15,660 nt of DNA from CAZBBC01 sp964489835 (GCA_964489835.1 CAZBBC010000112.1:1-15660), one strand, 5' to 3'; counted from the first letter of the stretch, positions 6,147 to 14,038 are shown. Notes: a model not told the origin generated them from the letters alone. Made by a program: numbers and translations.

Positions 6147-8342
6147 ATGATCCGGTATTACTATTTGCTATTCTCGTTATTTCTATTTTTTAATTTTCTT
6201 ATCAGTTGTAATGAAGTTACAGAAGAACAACACCCGGATGATGCCGGATATCAAGCCGTCACAGCGGCTCAATCTCTACTTCATCGATTGATACCGGATG
6301 TTGGTGATGCCGTTATTTTTGAATATATTCCGCCGGATGCCGGTCAGGATGTGTTTGAGATCGAAAGTAAAAATGATCAGATCATTATACGGGGAAATCA
6401 GGCGGTTTCCATGGCCATGGGATTAAACTGGTATCTCAAATATTACTGCTATTGTGATGTTTCCCTATTTGGTAATCAGCTGAATGTACCTGATAAGCCG
6501 CCTGTCGTCAATCCAAAAATCCGTCGGGTAAGTCCTGATAAATATCGCTATATGCTTAACTATTGTTGCTTTGGCTATACTTTACCCTGGTGGGATTGGG
6601 CTCAGTGGGAAAAGCTGATCGATTGGATGGCCCTGAGCGGTATAAATATGCCCTTATCGGTGACCGGAGAGGAGGCAGTCTGGCGGGAAGTGGCCGGACG
6701 CCTGGGCATTGAAGATCTCAACGATTTTCTGCCCGGACCACCCTATTTGCCCTTTGGGTGGATGGGCTGTCTTGATGGTTGGGGGGGGCCACTACCCGAA
6801 AGCTGGATCGATCGGCATCTTAACTTACAAAAAAGAATTCTTTCCCGGGAAAGGGAACTAGGCATGATCCCTGTCCTTCAGGGATTTACAGGTCATGTGC
6901 CCCCGGCAGTGGTTAAGAAATTTCCGGAAAGTAACTTTCAAAAAATCAAATGGGTTGAATGGGAAACCAATGTACTGGATCCGGTGGATCCTCTTTTTCG
7001 CAAAATCGGAAATATTTTTATCGAGGAACAGACAAAACTGTACGGGACAGACCATCTATATGCTGCTGATACTTTCATTGAAATGGTCCCGCCCAGAGGT
7101 GATCCGGAATATCTGGAAGATATGGCCAAATCCATTCTCCAGGGAATGACTGCTGTTGATTCCAATGCTGTATGGATACTTCAAGGGTGGGCTTTTTATG
7201 CCAATCGCAAGTTCTGGACACCGGTCCGTCTGGAAACATTCTTGAGGGCAGTTCCGAACGAACATATCATTCTGCTGGATCTTTTCTGTGAACAAACAGA
7301 AATGTGGACCGATACCAAGGCCTTTTACGGCAAACCTTGGTTATGGTGTAATATTCAGACCTTCGGGGCTAATGTTGATATGCATGGTCCTTTAAATCGA
7401 ATCAATCAACGACTGCAAACCGCGCGGACAAGTCCGGAAAGAGACCATTTGACCGGGATCGGATTTGTCAATGAAGGTTTTGAGGGCAATCCGGTTGTCT
7501 ATGAATTTTTAACAGAAATGGCCTGGCATAGGGAACCGGTAGATATAAATATCTGGCTTGATTCCTATGTTTATGGACGTTATGGGATAAAAGATGAAGG
7601 TGCCCGCAAGGCCTGGGAAAAGTTACACCAGTCGGTCTATAGCGATTCGCTTGTATATGGTGTCTTTTTGAGTATTAACCGCTATCCGAGGCTCAGTTTC
7701 CGCTCTGCTCCAACCTATGATACTAAAAAATTAGTTGATGCCTGGAAACTCTTGCTTACGTCCGCCGATAAACTAAAAAATATTGATACTTATTCCTATG
7801 ATTTGGTGAGCGTGGGTATTCAGGTTCTGGCCAATTACAGCACTCATCTGCATCAAAAACTAATTAAGGCCTTTAATAGCAAAGATCGAAGACAATTGGA
7901 CGACCTTTCGGAATTATTTTTACAAATTTTTTATGATCTGGATGAACTGGCCGGCACCCGGGAAGAATTTTTGCTGGGTCGATGGCTGGAGAATGCCAAA
8001 CGATGGGGGGTTAGTAGTGACGAAAAAGGACAATTGGAGTGGAATGCCCGGCGAATTTTGACCTTGTGGGGCAGTGGTGCCAATATACGGGATTATTCCC
8101 GCCGGATGTGGTCCGGTCTGATTACTGATTTTTATTTACCACGCTGGCAAAAGTTTATTAAAGAATTAAAAAATTCGTTGGATAATAAAAAACCTTTTGA
8201 CGAGAAACTGACGAATCAAACGATACTAAAATGGGAGGATGACTGGACGAACAAACGGAATCTTTTTCCGGTAAAGCCGAAAGGAGATTATTTAGATGTT
8301 TCCCGTAAAATGTGGAAAAAGTACAAAAAATTACTGTATTAG
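6147..8342 (+). CDS. GH89 alpha-N-acetylglucosaminidase, predicted lipoprotein
   Basis: A 731-residue glycoside hydrolase of family 89 (NAGLU type), which removes terminal alpha-linked N-acetylglucosamine by a retaining mechanism. Residues 1-21 form a lipoprotein signal with lipobox LISC (Cys21), so it is probably anchored in the envelope. Residues 30-125 are the small N-terminal domain. The catalytic barrel starts at PDKYRYMLNYCCFGYTLPWW, with WEKLIDWMALSGINMPL, then GEEAVW and GFTGHVPPAV. Candidate catalytic residues are Glu312 (YAADTFIEMVPP, acid/base) and Glu443 (GIGFVNEGFEGNPVVYE, nucleophile). They fall almost exactly where human NAGLU has Glu316 and Glu446. The C-terminal all-helical domain extends from about residue 465 to the end. 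The full family length is present. AGGAGG sits seven bases before ATG 6147. No sugar transporter or other hydrolase adjoins it, so the natural substrate is not indicated. Confidence 0.95.
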   Translation: MIRYYYLLFSLFLFFNFLISCNEVTEEQHPDDAGYQAVTAAQSLLHRLIPDVGDAVIFEYIPPDAGQDVFEIESKNDQIIIRGNQAVSMAMGLNWYLKYYCYCDVSLFGNQLNVPDKPPVVNPKIRRVSPDKYRYMLNYCCFGYTLPWWDWAQWEKLIDWMALSGINMPLSVTGEEAVWREVAGRLGIEDLNDFLPGPPYLPFGWMGCLDGWGGPLPESWIDRHLNLQKRILSRERELGMIPVLQGFTGHVPPAVVKKFPESNFQKIKWVEWETNVLDPVDPLFRKIGNIFIEEQTKLYGTDHLYAADTFIEMVPPRGDPEYLEDMAKSILQGMTAVDSNAVWILQGWAFYANRKFWTPVRLETFLRAVPNEHIILLDLFCEQTEMWTDTKAFYGKPWLWCNIQTFGANVDMHGPLNRINQRLQTARTSPERDHLTGIGFVNEGFEGNPVVYEFLTEMAWHREPVDINIWLDSYVYGRYGIKDEGARKAWEKLHQSVYSDSLVYGVFLSINRYPRLSFRSAPTYDTKKLVDAWKLLLTSADKLKNIDTYSYDLVSVGIQVLANYSTHLHQKLIKAFNSKDRRQLDDLSELFLQIFYDLDELAGTREEFLLGRWLENAKRWGVSSDEKGQLEWNARRILTLWGSGANIRDYSRRMWSGLITDFYLPRWQKFIKELKNSLDNKKPFDEKLTNQTILKWEDDWTNKRNLFPVKPKGDYLDVSRKMWKKYKKLLY

Positions 8343-8928
8343 TATTTTAATAATATCTCCTGAAATATTCATACAGCAGCCTAAGGCTGTAATCAAAAAA
8401 AATTTTGTCCACGAATTATCCGTCGAAGCCGGATCAAGCGCAGACTGACACGAATTAAAAAATATATATAAATAAATCAACGTCATAGGTGTTATAAAAA
8501 TGTTGTTTCGTTCGCCGTGTAGAAGATCCCGTCTTACGGGATAGACGAATCCGCCCGCCAGGAGGCGGATTTTCAATCCACTGGCGTGATCGCTGCGCCC
8601 CGCCTGCCGTCGGGCAGGTCGTCGTCGGAGAAATAAAATATCCGAGTTGGTAAAATTTTTGCTAGAATGGTAAAAACCACGAAGCATCACGCCGGTAGGC
8701 GGATCCGCCCACTGGCGGGCACAAAGGACACGAAGATTTTTTAATAATGATGAATAATATTTATGATGAAACGTCAAACGTAAAAACAAACACTATAAAT
8801 ATGTATTTATCAAACTAGAAACAAACACCATAATATACTCTATAACACACGATAATCAGAGTTAATTCACGAAAAATTAAAAAGAGAGAGATCAATTATC
8901 AGCGTCCGAGAGTTTAAAATACTTCCGA
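8343..8928. repeat. Repeat-filled intergenic region with nested mini-palindromes
   Basis: No credible gene is present; a minus-strand open frame here is repeat-derived and overlaps the end of the GH89 gene. Two cacgaatta units (8410-8418 and 8449-8457) are separated by 30 bases beginning tccgtcgaagccgga, apparently a mini-element inserted into a 9-bp tandem repeat. Further hairpins are atcccgt-ctt-acgggat (8526-8542), atccgcc...ggcggat (8549-8570), cctgcc-gtcg-ggcagg (8603-8618), and an imperfect palindrome centred on ggcggatccgcc (8698-8709) that splits a ccacgaag/acaaaggacacgaag relic. A gnnggagaaat...atcc piece (8621-8644) resembles copies near 3831 and 12202. From about 8760 to 8928 the sequence is AT-rich without visible structure. 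Confidence 0.7.
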
Positions 8929-9984
8929 TTAGTCGCTGTAGCTAGAATACCAATCTTTTCCCGTGAAGTCATAGGAAAGTTCATTTATATTATATATACC
9001 ATAACTAACATACGGGACATACGTTTTTAATATGTTTAGTTCATGATCACACTGATACAGCAAGTCTGCTTCATTATCGGATAACCATATATACAGATTA
9101 TCAATAAAAAAAGAGGTGATATAAATATCAGGACGGGAGGTGGTTAGTTCACTTTCAAAGTTAAAACTTATTTCATTAAAAACATATATTTTATCCAAAG
9201 CGGAAATATATATTTTTCCTCCGGCATAATAAATATCATTGGCAGGATAAGGTAGTGAATATCTTTCCTCTTCCTTTAAATATGTTGCTGTGAATCGGAT
9301 CTTATATAAAATCTGCTTTCTTATATCCACCAAATAAAAATAACTAGCATTCTTTCCAAAACAAATATTAACGTCACCTATTTTTATTTCTGTAATCTTT
9401 GCGTATTGTTGGATACGAATCCATTGCCGTTTTTCGCTATCCCACTTATGACGAAAGAAAACAGTATCAGCGTCGGAACCGAGGGTATCTGTAACAACAA
9501 TAAAAAAAGGTTCCTCAGAATGGAATGAAAATTTTACCATTCTTAAAGGATGACCATCGTAATAATCAGGGTGAAATTCCGAATATTTAGCAATTAATTT
9601 AGAGCCGGGAATATAGTAAACATCCGGTAAGGGAAATGTTATCGTACTATCATTATAATTTTGAAAGTACCTTTTTTTTAATACTTCATAACCATCTCTA
9701 TAAAATCTTATTTGATAGGTTCCTGCATATAAAGTATCAAACAAAAATCTGCCCTGGGCATCAGTAAAAGTCGTTTTGGAAAATGATTTGGATGTCTCTA
9801 ACAATTGTATTGTGGTAATTTTTACTCTGATAGAATCAAGAGCTTCATTAAGATCGATGTCATTTACAATGCCACTTAATTGATAATGGGCCGGTTCCGG
9901 GGCCATAATTTCATGACTTTGTTTTTCCCAGCAGGCCCATATTATAAAAGATAGAAGTATAAATTTTGATAGTTTGCTAAACAT
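8929..9984 (-). CDS. Lipoprotein with carboxypeptidase-regulatory-like domain
   Basis: A 351-residue exported protein. The lipobox is IWAC (Cys18) after a hydrophobic signal, so it is probably a lipid-anchored envelope protein. Residues 35-118 look like a carboxypeptidase regulatory-like (transthyretin/Ig-like) domain: YQLSGIV, then FTDAQGRFLFDTLYAGTYQI and a YRDGYE turn. From about residue 170 the chain shows repeated short beta strands with aromatic residues (ASYFYLVDIRKQILYKI, KIYISALDKIYVFNE, LYIWLSDNEADLLYQCD), a pattern like a beta-propeller sensor, although no blade motif is certain. No catalytic signature is seen. The start lacks a good ribosome binding site. It lies 74 bases downstream of another small exported gene on the same strand and may be read with it. 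Confidence 0.7.
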   Translation of the reverse strand: MFSKLSKFILLSFIIWACWEKQSHEIMAPEPAHYQLSGIVNDIDLNEALDSIRVKITTIQLLETSKSFSKTTFTDAQGRFLFDTLYAGTYQIRFYRDGYEVLKKRYFQNYNDSTITFPLPDVYYIPGSKLIAKYSEFHPDYYDGHPLRMVKFSFHSEEPFFIVVTDTLGSDADTVFFRHKWDSEKRQWIRIQQYAKITEIKIGDVNICFGKNASYFYLVDIRKQILYKIRFTATYLKEEERYSLPYPANDIYYAGGKIYISALDKIYVFNEISFNFESELTTSRPDIYITSFFIDNLYIWLSDNEADLLYQCDHELNILKTYVPYVSYGIYNINELSYDFTGKDWYSSYSD

Positions 9985-10058
9985 TTGAAGTTTAAAGTTA
10001 GTACTATATTAATATAATAAAGGAGCAAACCATTTGAAACACATTTAAAATACATAAT

Positions 10059-10397
10059 TTATCCAGCTGGTACACCTAAAGCAAAATCGTGTTCCATATT
10101 TCCGCTGTCATAATAGAAATACCAAGTATGATATCCAATATCATTTGTAGTATAAAATTTATAATACACGTCTTCCTCTAAATCGTCACCATCGATGTAG
10201 TAGTACCCATTAGAATCTGTCACATCATAAGCAACTAGATACGTCCCTTCATAGCTATATACTCTAATCCCTGAGGTACTCGGTGGCAAAAAACATTCAC
10301 CGTCTAATTTTCTCTCGTCTGCGCTTACAATATTTACATAACAAAGGATAATAATTAAAGTAAAAATCGTACTTACTAATACTACAACCTTTTTCAT
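10059..10397 (-). CDS. Small secreted protein with Ig/transthyretin-like module
   Basis: A 112-residue product with a clear signal peptide (KK, hydrophobic residues 4-24, cleavage near IVSA-DE). The mature part is one small beta-sandwich-like module with the typical turn DVTDSNGYYYIDG followed by YYKFYTTND, as in CNA-B, SpaA or carboxypeptidase-regulatory-like domains. It is unusually rich in Tyr and Asp. GGGGAGGT four bases before the ATG supports this start. It is probably expressed together with the lipoprotein gene downstream, which carries a related module. I infer a surface or periplasmic accessory protein; the partner is unknown. Confidence 0.65.
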   Translation of the reverse strand: MKKVVVLVSTIFTLIIILCYVNIVSADERKLDGECFLPPSTSGIRVYSYEGTYLVAYDVTDSNGYYYIDGDDLEEDVYYKFYTTNDIGYHTWYFYYDSGNMEHDFALGVPAG

Positions 10398-10780
10398 AAT
10401 ACCTCCCCATTTTTTGGTTTGCCCCTTGTCAAAATATTAATAGAACCACCAATATCGTGGAATGAATAATTTGTAGTTCTCAGCAGAGACAATAATACAA
10501 AAAATAATGAGAAAGGTAAGGAATGTCATTCAAAAGTATTCTAAAATGAGGAGGACATTCAATAATCGTATTGTTCGGGTATTTTTATATACCACTTTGC
10601 ACAATTTTTAGATCCAGGGAATTTTAATTATTCAACCCCTTTTTATTTCAACCTTTTTGTTGGTGGCTCACATATTTTATCCGCAATATTCATACCAAAA
10701 AACAAAGAAAGAATTTAACCGATTATAAATGCTTAACCTCAAGGCTTTTCTTTTAAAGGGATTTAAAATATGAGATGGAA
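10398..10780. other. AT-rich intergenic stretch without recognisable gene
   Basis: This is gene-free sequence upstream of the small secreted gene. A TTGACA lies on the minus strand near 10427-10432, but no -10 box at proper spacing was found. Only very short open frames occur (for example eight codons after aggtaagga near 10524), and none has support. I see no tRNA or known RNA fold. Confidence 0.5.
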
Positions 10781-10786
10781 CGATCG

Positions 10787-10835
10787 TTCACATTATGTGA
10801 AGTATCATTCACATAATGTGAATTAATGTTCACAT
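10787..10835. promoter_or_regulatory. Operator-like array: palindromes with 21-bp period
   Basis: TTCACAT-T-ATGTGAA (10787-10801) is a perfect 7-bp inverted repeat with a one-base centre. TTCACAT-A-ATGTGAA (10808-10822, extendable to 17 bp) is a second one. A lone half-site TTCACAT follows at 10829-10835. The three TTCACAT boxes start exactly 21 bp apart, two helical turns, as expected for cooperative binding of a dimeric repressor. The half-sites contain TGTGA as in CRP sites, but the arms are the other way round and too close together for CRP. The nearest gene-like sequence is the methyltransferase remnant to its right, which points towards the array, so the regulated gene may have been lost. 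Confidence 0.65.
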
Positions 10836-10877
10836 CTAACAAATCTATATCTCAATTAAAAGTTAGTAATAAGGGTA

Positions 10878-11264
10878 CTAATAATTCATAATTAATAGCT
10901 CCTCTACCCTCATCGATTTGTTTGACACATTGTACCTGGTGGTAACTTTTCTGAAATTAAAATCCTTAAAGATTTCAAGAATCGTTTTGTGGTTGTTGAT
11001 CGACATGATAAACTTGCCGGAAATCCTTGATAGCAGCAATGCCAGAATCCGAAAATCGTCATGGTTAAAGATATTCTTATCGTAATAATTTTCCATTCCA
11101 AAGTAAGGCGGATCCAGATAGAAAAAAACATGTGGTTTGTCGTATTTTGAAATGAATTGTGCATATGGTTTATTATCGATGGCCACGGCCGATAATCTTA
11201 AATGAGCGGTAGATAATTCTTCCTCGATCCGAAGCAGATTGAAGGCCGGTTCCCGGAAGGTCTA
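10878..11264 (-). pseudogene. C-terminal remnant of a D12-class adenine methyltransferase
   Basis: The frame is open from just after a TAG at 11262-11264 and reads TFREPAFNLLRIEEELSTAH then LRLSAVAIDNKPYAQF, FISKYDKP and FFYLDPPYFG. It ends naturally in VEELLIMNY. This is the C-terminal half of a Dam/D12-type N6-adenine DNA methyltransferase: the EEELSxxHLRL...PY block and catalytic motif IV (DPPY) are intact. The N-terminal half with the SAM-binding motif I and most of the target recognition domain is missing, and generic repeat sequence takes its place. A GTG near 11186 could start a 102-residue product, but this would not bind SAM. It is probably a relic of a restriction-modification or phage methylase. 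Confidence 0.85.
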
Positions 11265-11399
11265 AATTAACAAGAAGCGCAATCAGAAATCTTTAATTAG
11301 TCCCAGGCATTATTCTGACCAGTCAATTCCAAAATCAAAAATCGTTAATCCTTGTTCGATATTCAAATGTGGACGATAAATTCTCAGACGGTTGATAAA
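11265..11399. other. Spacer, probable intergenic relic
   Basis: A short AT-rich segment adjoins the truncated end of the methyltransferase. It includes an aattccaaaatcaaaaatc phrase, which looks like simple intergenic repeat litter and marks the point where the methyltransferase homology stops. No coding signal is seen. Confidence 0.4.
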
Positions 11400-11458
11400 T
11401 AAAAAGCCGCAACAGATAAGCGCTTATTATAAAGTTATAGAAAGCATCCTGTTGCGGC
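11400..11458 (-). terminator. Rho-independent terminator of the four-helix membrane protein gene
   Basis: Reading the minus strand, gccgcaacag (11449-11458) pairs perfectly over 10 bp with ctgttgcggc (11406-11415), which is followed at once by tttttattt. The 33-base loop contains the perfect palindrome ataagcgcttat (11416-11427 on the plus strand), which can form its own small hairpin. It begins 27 bases after the stop of the membrane protein gene. Confidence 0.75.
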
Positions 11459-11484
11459 ATAGGGTGGGTATTTAATGGTTCAGA

Positions 11485-11898
11485 TTAGGCTTTTTTCTCC
11501 AGCGGTTTATAGATAAGGGCCACTAATATGCCTGAGATTATAACCGTGATGAGGTCGTAAAACAACCATTGTAATACCAGAGAATAGGTCAACGGATACA
11601 CCATATATTGATTATAGATAACAGGGATAGACATAAAGGCCCAAATAACTAAGCCATAGCGTACCCCTTCCATAATACCACGGCCTTCGTATCCTCTGGC
11701 AAAGATATAAACAAAAAAGAAACAATAAAAACAAGCGGTCACCCATTGTACCCACATCAGACGATCCATATCCGGACGCCAGACATTAGATAACGCCTCG
11801 TAGGTAGCACCGAGCAAGAGTCCATGCACAACAAAGCTGAGTATGGCGCCGACCACATAAATGACGATAAAGGCAATAAAAAATTTAGTCCAGTTCAT
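11485..11898 (-). CDS. Small membrane protein with four predicted helices
   Basis: A 137-residue integral membrane protein. The frame is open from 11940, but the internal ATG at 11898 (MNWTKFFIAF) has GGGAGGGG just upstream and gives a family-like start, so it is preferred. Hydrophobic segments lie near residues 5-28, 50-68, 75-95 and 103-129. Conserved-looking features are a VHGLLLGATYEAL loop, VWRP before helix 2, an ARGYEGRGIMEGVRYGL turn between helices 2 and 3, and ALIYKP at the end. I have the impression of a recurring uncharacterised family of this length with the GYEGRG motif, but can give it no name or function. It has its own terminator and no partner gene on the same strand. Confidence 0.75.
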   Translation of the reverse strand: MNWTKFFIAFIVIYVVGAILSFVVHGLLLGATYEALSNVWRPDMDRLMWVQWVTACFYCFFFVYIFARGYEGRGIMEGVRYGLVIWAFMSIPVIYNQYMVYPLTYSLVLQWLFYDLITVIISGILVALIYKPLEKKA

Positions 11899-12279
11899 AG
11901 CCCCTCCCATAAATTGTAAAGGTTCAAATGGTATGCGCAAATAAATTAATCATTCGTGACCGGCAAAACAATTAGTTTCAAAAAAAATATGGAGAAGATG
12001 ATTGCATGGTTTCTTAATAGATCAAATTCCCAGTTCCGGATTTCCAATCCCCGGTTCTTCCGATCCAGTACCAACACCAATCAGATCACCCGCTTAATTA
12101 TCGGATTTTTGTTGCATTTACTGCCAATATTATATATTATGTTTTATCTCCAGCCATGAATGTGAACCTTCGACTCGTTGCATCGCTGCCTGCCCGGCCC
12201 AGACGGGGGAGAAATAGATTATCCAGGCTATATAATTTTATAACGTTCTGTATTTTAATAAGTTAAGGTTCGGGAATTT
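11899..12279. repeat. Spacer between divergent genes with repeat relic
   Basis: The intergenic part between the membrane protein and the glycosyltransferase gene holds no convincing gene. A 67-codon frame from a GTG (11956) lacks a ribosome binding site and is not accepted. At 12202-12225 the sequence gacgggggagaaatagatt plus atcca repeats the segment at 3831-3854 with three mismatches, marking another copy of the dispersed GC-rich element. Promoters for both divergent genes must lie here, but no clear -35/-10 pair was recognised. Confidence 0.5.
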
Positions 12280-13920
12280 ATGATGATTCATTCCGATAGC
12301 GATAAACTGGAAAAATTTTTAAAAAGTAGATTTGGATTTCAGATTCCAAAAGGAATACAATTTAAAGAAATGTCTCGGGATAAATTAGACTCATGGTTGG
12401 CCAAAGATGACACTGTCAGAAGCAGGGTGGTTAATCTATCCATGAATGATTTTTTAACAAAAGATTTTTTATTTAATAACCAAATAGAAAGAGCAGTATC
12501 TGAGACGGTTGTTCAAAAGAATCTGAAAATTTATATCGGGATTGTCTCCTTTGACGGCAGGGGTGAAGCAGCGTTGAGAACCGGTGGAAATACATTTAAT
12601 AATTTAAAGAATCTTGAACAACAGGGATTGATCACCAGATTTTTATCTTATCAGGGAGACAGAAATAATCGATCACCTTTATGCCGATTCGCCATTGAGG
12701 AAGGTATACGGGTGTTTTTTGTCGATGATGTCAGTGTAGTTGATCAAACTTATAAGAAACTTCTCGGTAAAAAGGCAAGAGGCAAAACCGAAAATATTTT
12801 AAAGTTTCTGTTAATGCTTGATAAAGAAGTTCGGAAGGAAGATTTAGATCCGAAGAAAGTATTTGTTTTGTTTCTGGATGATGATTACACATTATTGGAT
12901 GAGAGAGCCCACTATATACTTATCGCTTCCTGGGTGTTGTCATTTGCTAAGTCTGAGTATAGAGGGTTGGGACGATTGATCAATCGGTGTAAAGGGGTGG
13001 CATTTGTTAAAAACGGTGGTGTCAGAATAAATATCCCCACTTTTTTGACCGATAAAATCATTCGGGGAGATCAGGAGGTAATCAAAAATTATCGTTCCTT
13101 AATCATTGAAGCCATCTGCTTAAGCATCGGTCTAAATGATTCCCATACTAATGTCAGTTTAAATCAATTAAAACATTTGATCAGAAAACTAAAAGAATTA
13201 CCTGCTGATCTGATTCTAACTCCTGAAAATTTAGCCTGTGTTGTATCCCGTAATGAATTAAATTTAATACGGAAAATAATGAATACTTATTTTTATGCCG
13301 GTGGTAGAGTGACCAAACCATTTACCCGGAAGAATGTTCATGAGTCTGAAAACTTTCTTAGTTATTGGTTGGGATCATTTACTTATATTTTACACGGGGA
13401 CCAGGGCACGACCCTGGATAATTGGAGGCGATTAAAACTGGGACAGGGTTATGCCTTTGAATCTTCCGTAATTATTCAATTTTTAATGGATAAAAATTTT
13501 GCAGATAAAAGAGTGGTAGATATAAGGAACACGCCACATGCACATCAACCGCAGGAGCAGCATCGGGTGGAAGGTATGGAAGATTTGATTAATCTGGTTA
13601 CAGAGACTTTACGTGTTTATTATGGCAATTGGGATGTGGGTTCTTTTATTGCCCGTTATCAGAAGAGAACACGGGTCAGCTGGCGCGCGGATGGCAGTTA
13701 TTTAAGGTTAAAAGTAAAACCGGAGAAAGGGATTCTATTCTATCCACCATCTACACAGTTGCAATTATATACGTCTGAATTAAAAAACAAATTATCAAAG
13801 CAAAAATATATATCACAAACAGAATATGTATCTGAATCCAAAGAAAAAAATATCCCAGGAAAAGGTGGGATTACTGAAGTGCTACAATCCACAAAAGAGA
13901 AAGTAATTCGCAGCGTTTAG
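12280..13920 (+). CDS. Putative GT-A-fold glycosyltransferase, substrate unknown
   Basis: A 546-residue cytoplasmic protein. Residues 82-260 look like a nucleotide-sugar-binding GT-A domain: IYIGIVSFDGRGEAALR, a KxRGKTENILKFLLML helix, and the metal-binding acidic strand VFVLFLDDDYTLLDE (residues 195-208, DxD). A later block with HGDQGTTLDNWRRLKLGQGY, then AFESSVIIQFL (about 372-402) and a His-rich VDIRNTPHAHQPQEQH, recalls the acceptor-site region and GxxxE helix of mannosyl-3-phosphoglycerate and glucosyl-3-phosphoglycerate synthases. I therefore infer a sugar-nucleotide-dependent transferase acting on a small acceptor, possibly for a compatible solute, but no pathway gene adjoins it. Residues 500-546 are polar and low in complexity. 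Two ATGs (12280 and 12283) compete, and the ribosome binding site is weak. Hairpins follow the stop. Confidence 0.6.
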   Translation: MMIHSDSDKLEKFLKSRFGFQIPKGIQFKEMSRDKLDSWLAKDDTVRSRVVNLSMNDFLTKDFLFNNQIERAVSETVVQKNLKIYIGIVSFDGRGEAALRTGGNTFNNLKNLEQQGLITRFLSYQGDRNNRSPLCRFAIEEGIRVFFVDDVSVVDQTYKKLLGKKARGKTENILKFLLMLDKEVRKEDLDPKKVFVLFLDDDYTLLDERAHYILIASWVLSFAKSEYRGLGRLINRCKGVAFVKNGGVRINIPTFLTDKIIRGDQEVIKNYRSLIIEAICLSIGLNDSHTNVSLNQLKHLIRKLKELPADLILTPENLACVVSRNELNLIRKIMNTYFYAGGRVTKPFTRKNVHESENFLSYWLGSFTYILHGDQGTTLDNWRRLKLGQGYAFESSVIIQFLMDKNFADKRVVDIRNTPHAHQPQEQHRVEGMEDLINLVTETLRVYYGNWDVGSFIARYQKRTRVSWRADGSYLRLKVKPEKGILFYPPSTQLQLYTSELKNKLSKQKYISQTEYVSESKEKNIPGKGGITEVLQSTKEKVIRSV

Positions 13921-13988
13921 GTTTCTTGGAGATAGTTCCATATTCCACAGCCAGCCCCGAATAGCCAGTCCTTATTATTAATACCCCC

Positions 13989-14038
13989 TGACCAATAAAT
14001 AACGAGAATGGATTATTATTCATTGGTCACAAATTTTT
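13989..14038 (+). terminator. Candidate terminator after the glycosyltransferase gene
   Basis: tgaccaat (13989-13996) pairs with attggtca (14022-14029). The stem can be extended with AT pairs across a bulge, and a run of T (about 14034-14040) follows closely. It is located about 70 bases after the stop on the same strand. The stem is AT-rich, so strength is uncertain. Confidence 0.5.

Noticed and set aside
6858..7295. Several antisense and shifted open frames within the GH89 gene
   Set aside because: All lie inside a strongly conserved enzyme gene and show no independent coding evidence.
8375..8400. Terminator after the GH89 gene (cagcc-taa-ggctg)
   Set aside because: The stem is only five pairs and is followed by an A-run, not a T-run, on the coding strand.
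8331..8789. 152-codon open frame on the minus strand
   Set aside because: It is made of translated GC-rich repeats (RRRPARRQAGRS), overlaps the 3' end of the GH89 gene, and shows no domain or ribosome binding site.
10787..10835. CRP/FNR binding sites
   Set aside because: The arms are in the order TTCACAT-N-ATGTGAA with a one-base centre, whereas CRP needs TGTGA-N6-TCACA, so the geometry does not fit.
11956..12159. 67-codon open frame starting at GTG, ending in a hydrophobic stretch
   Set aside because: There is no ribosome binding site, the first half is low-quality Asn/Ser/Arg/Phe sequence, and a single hydrophobic run can arise by chance in AT-rich DNA. A conserved homologue would change this view.
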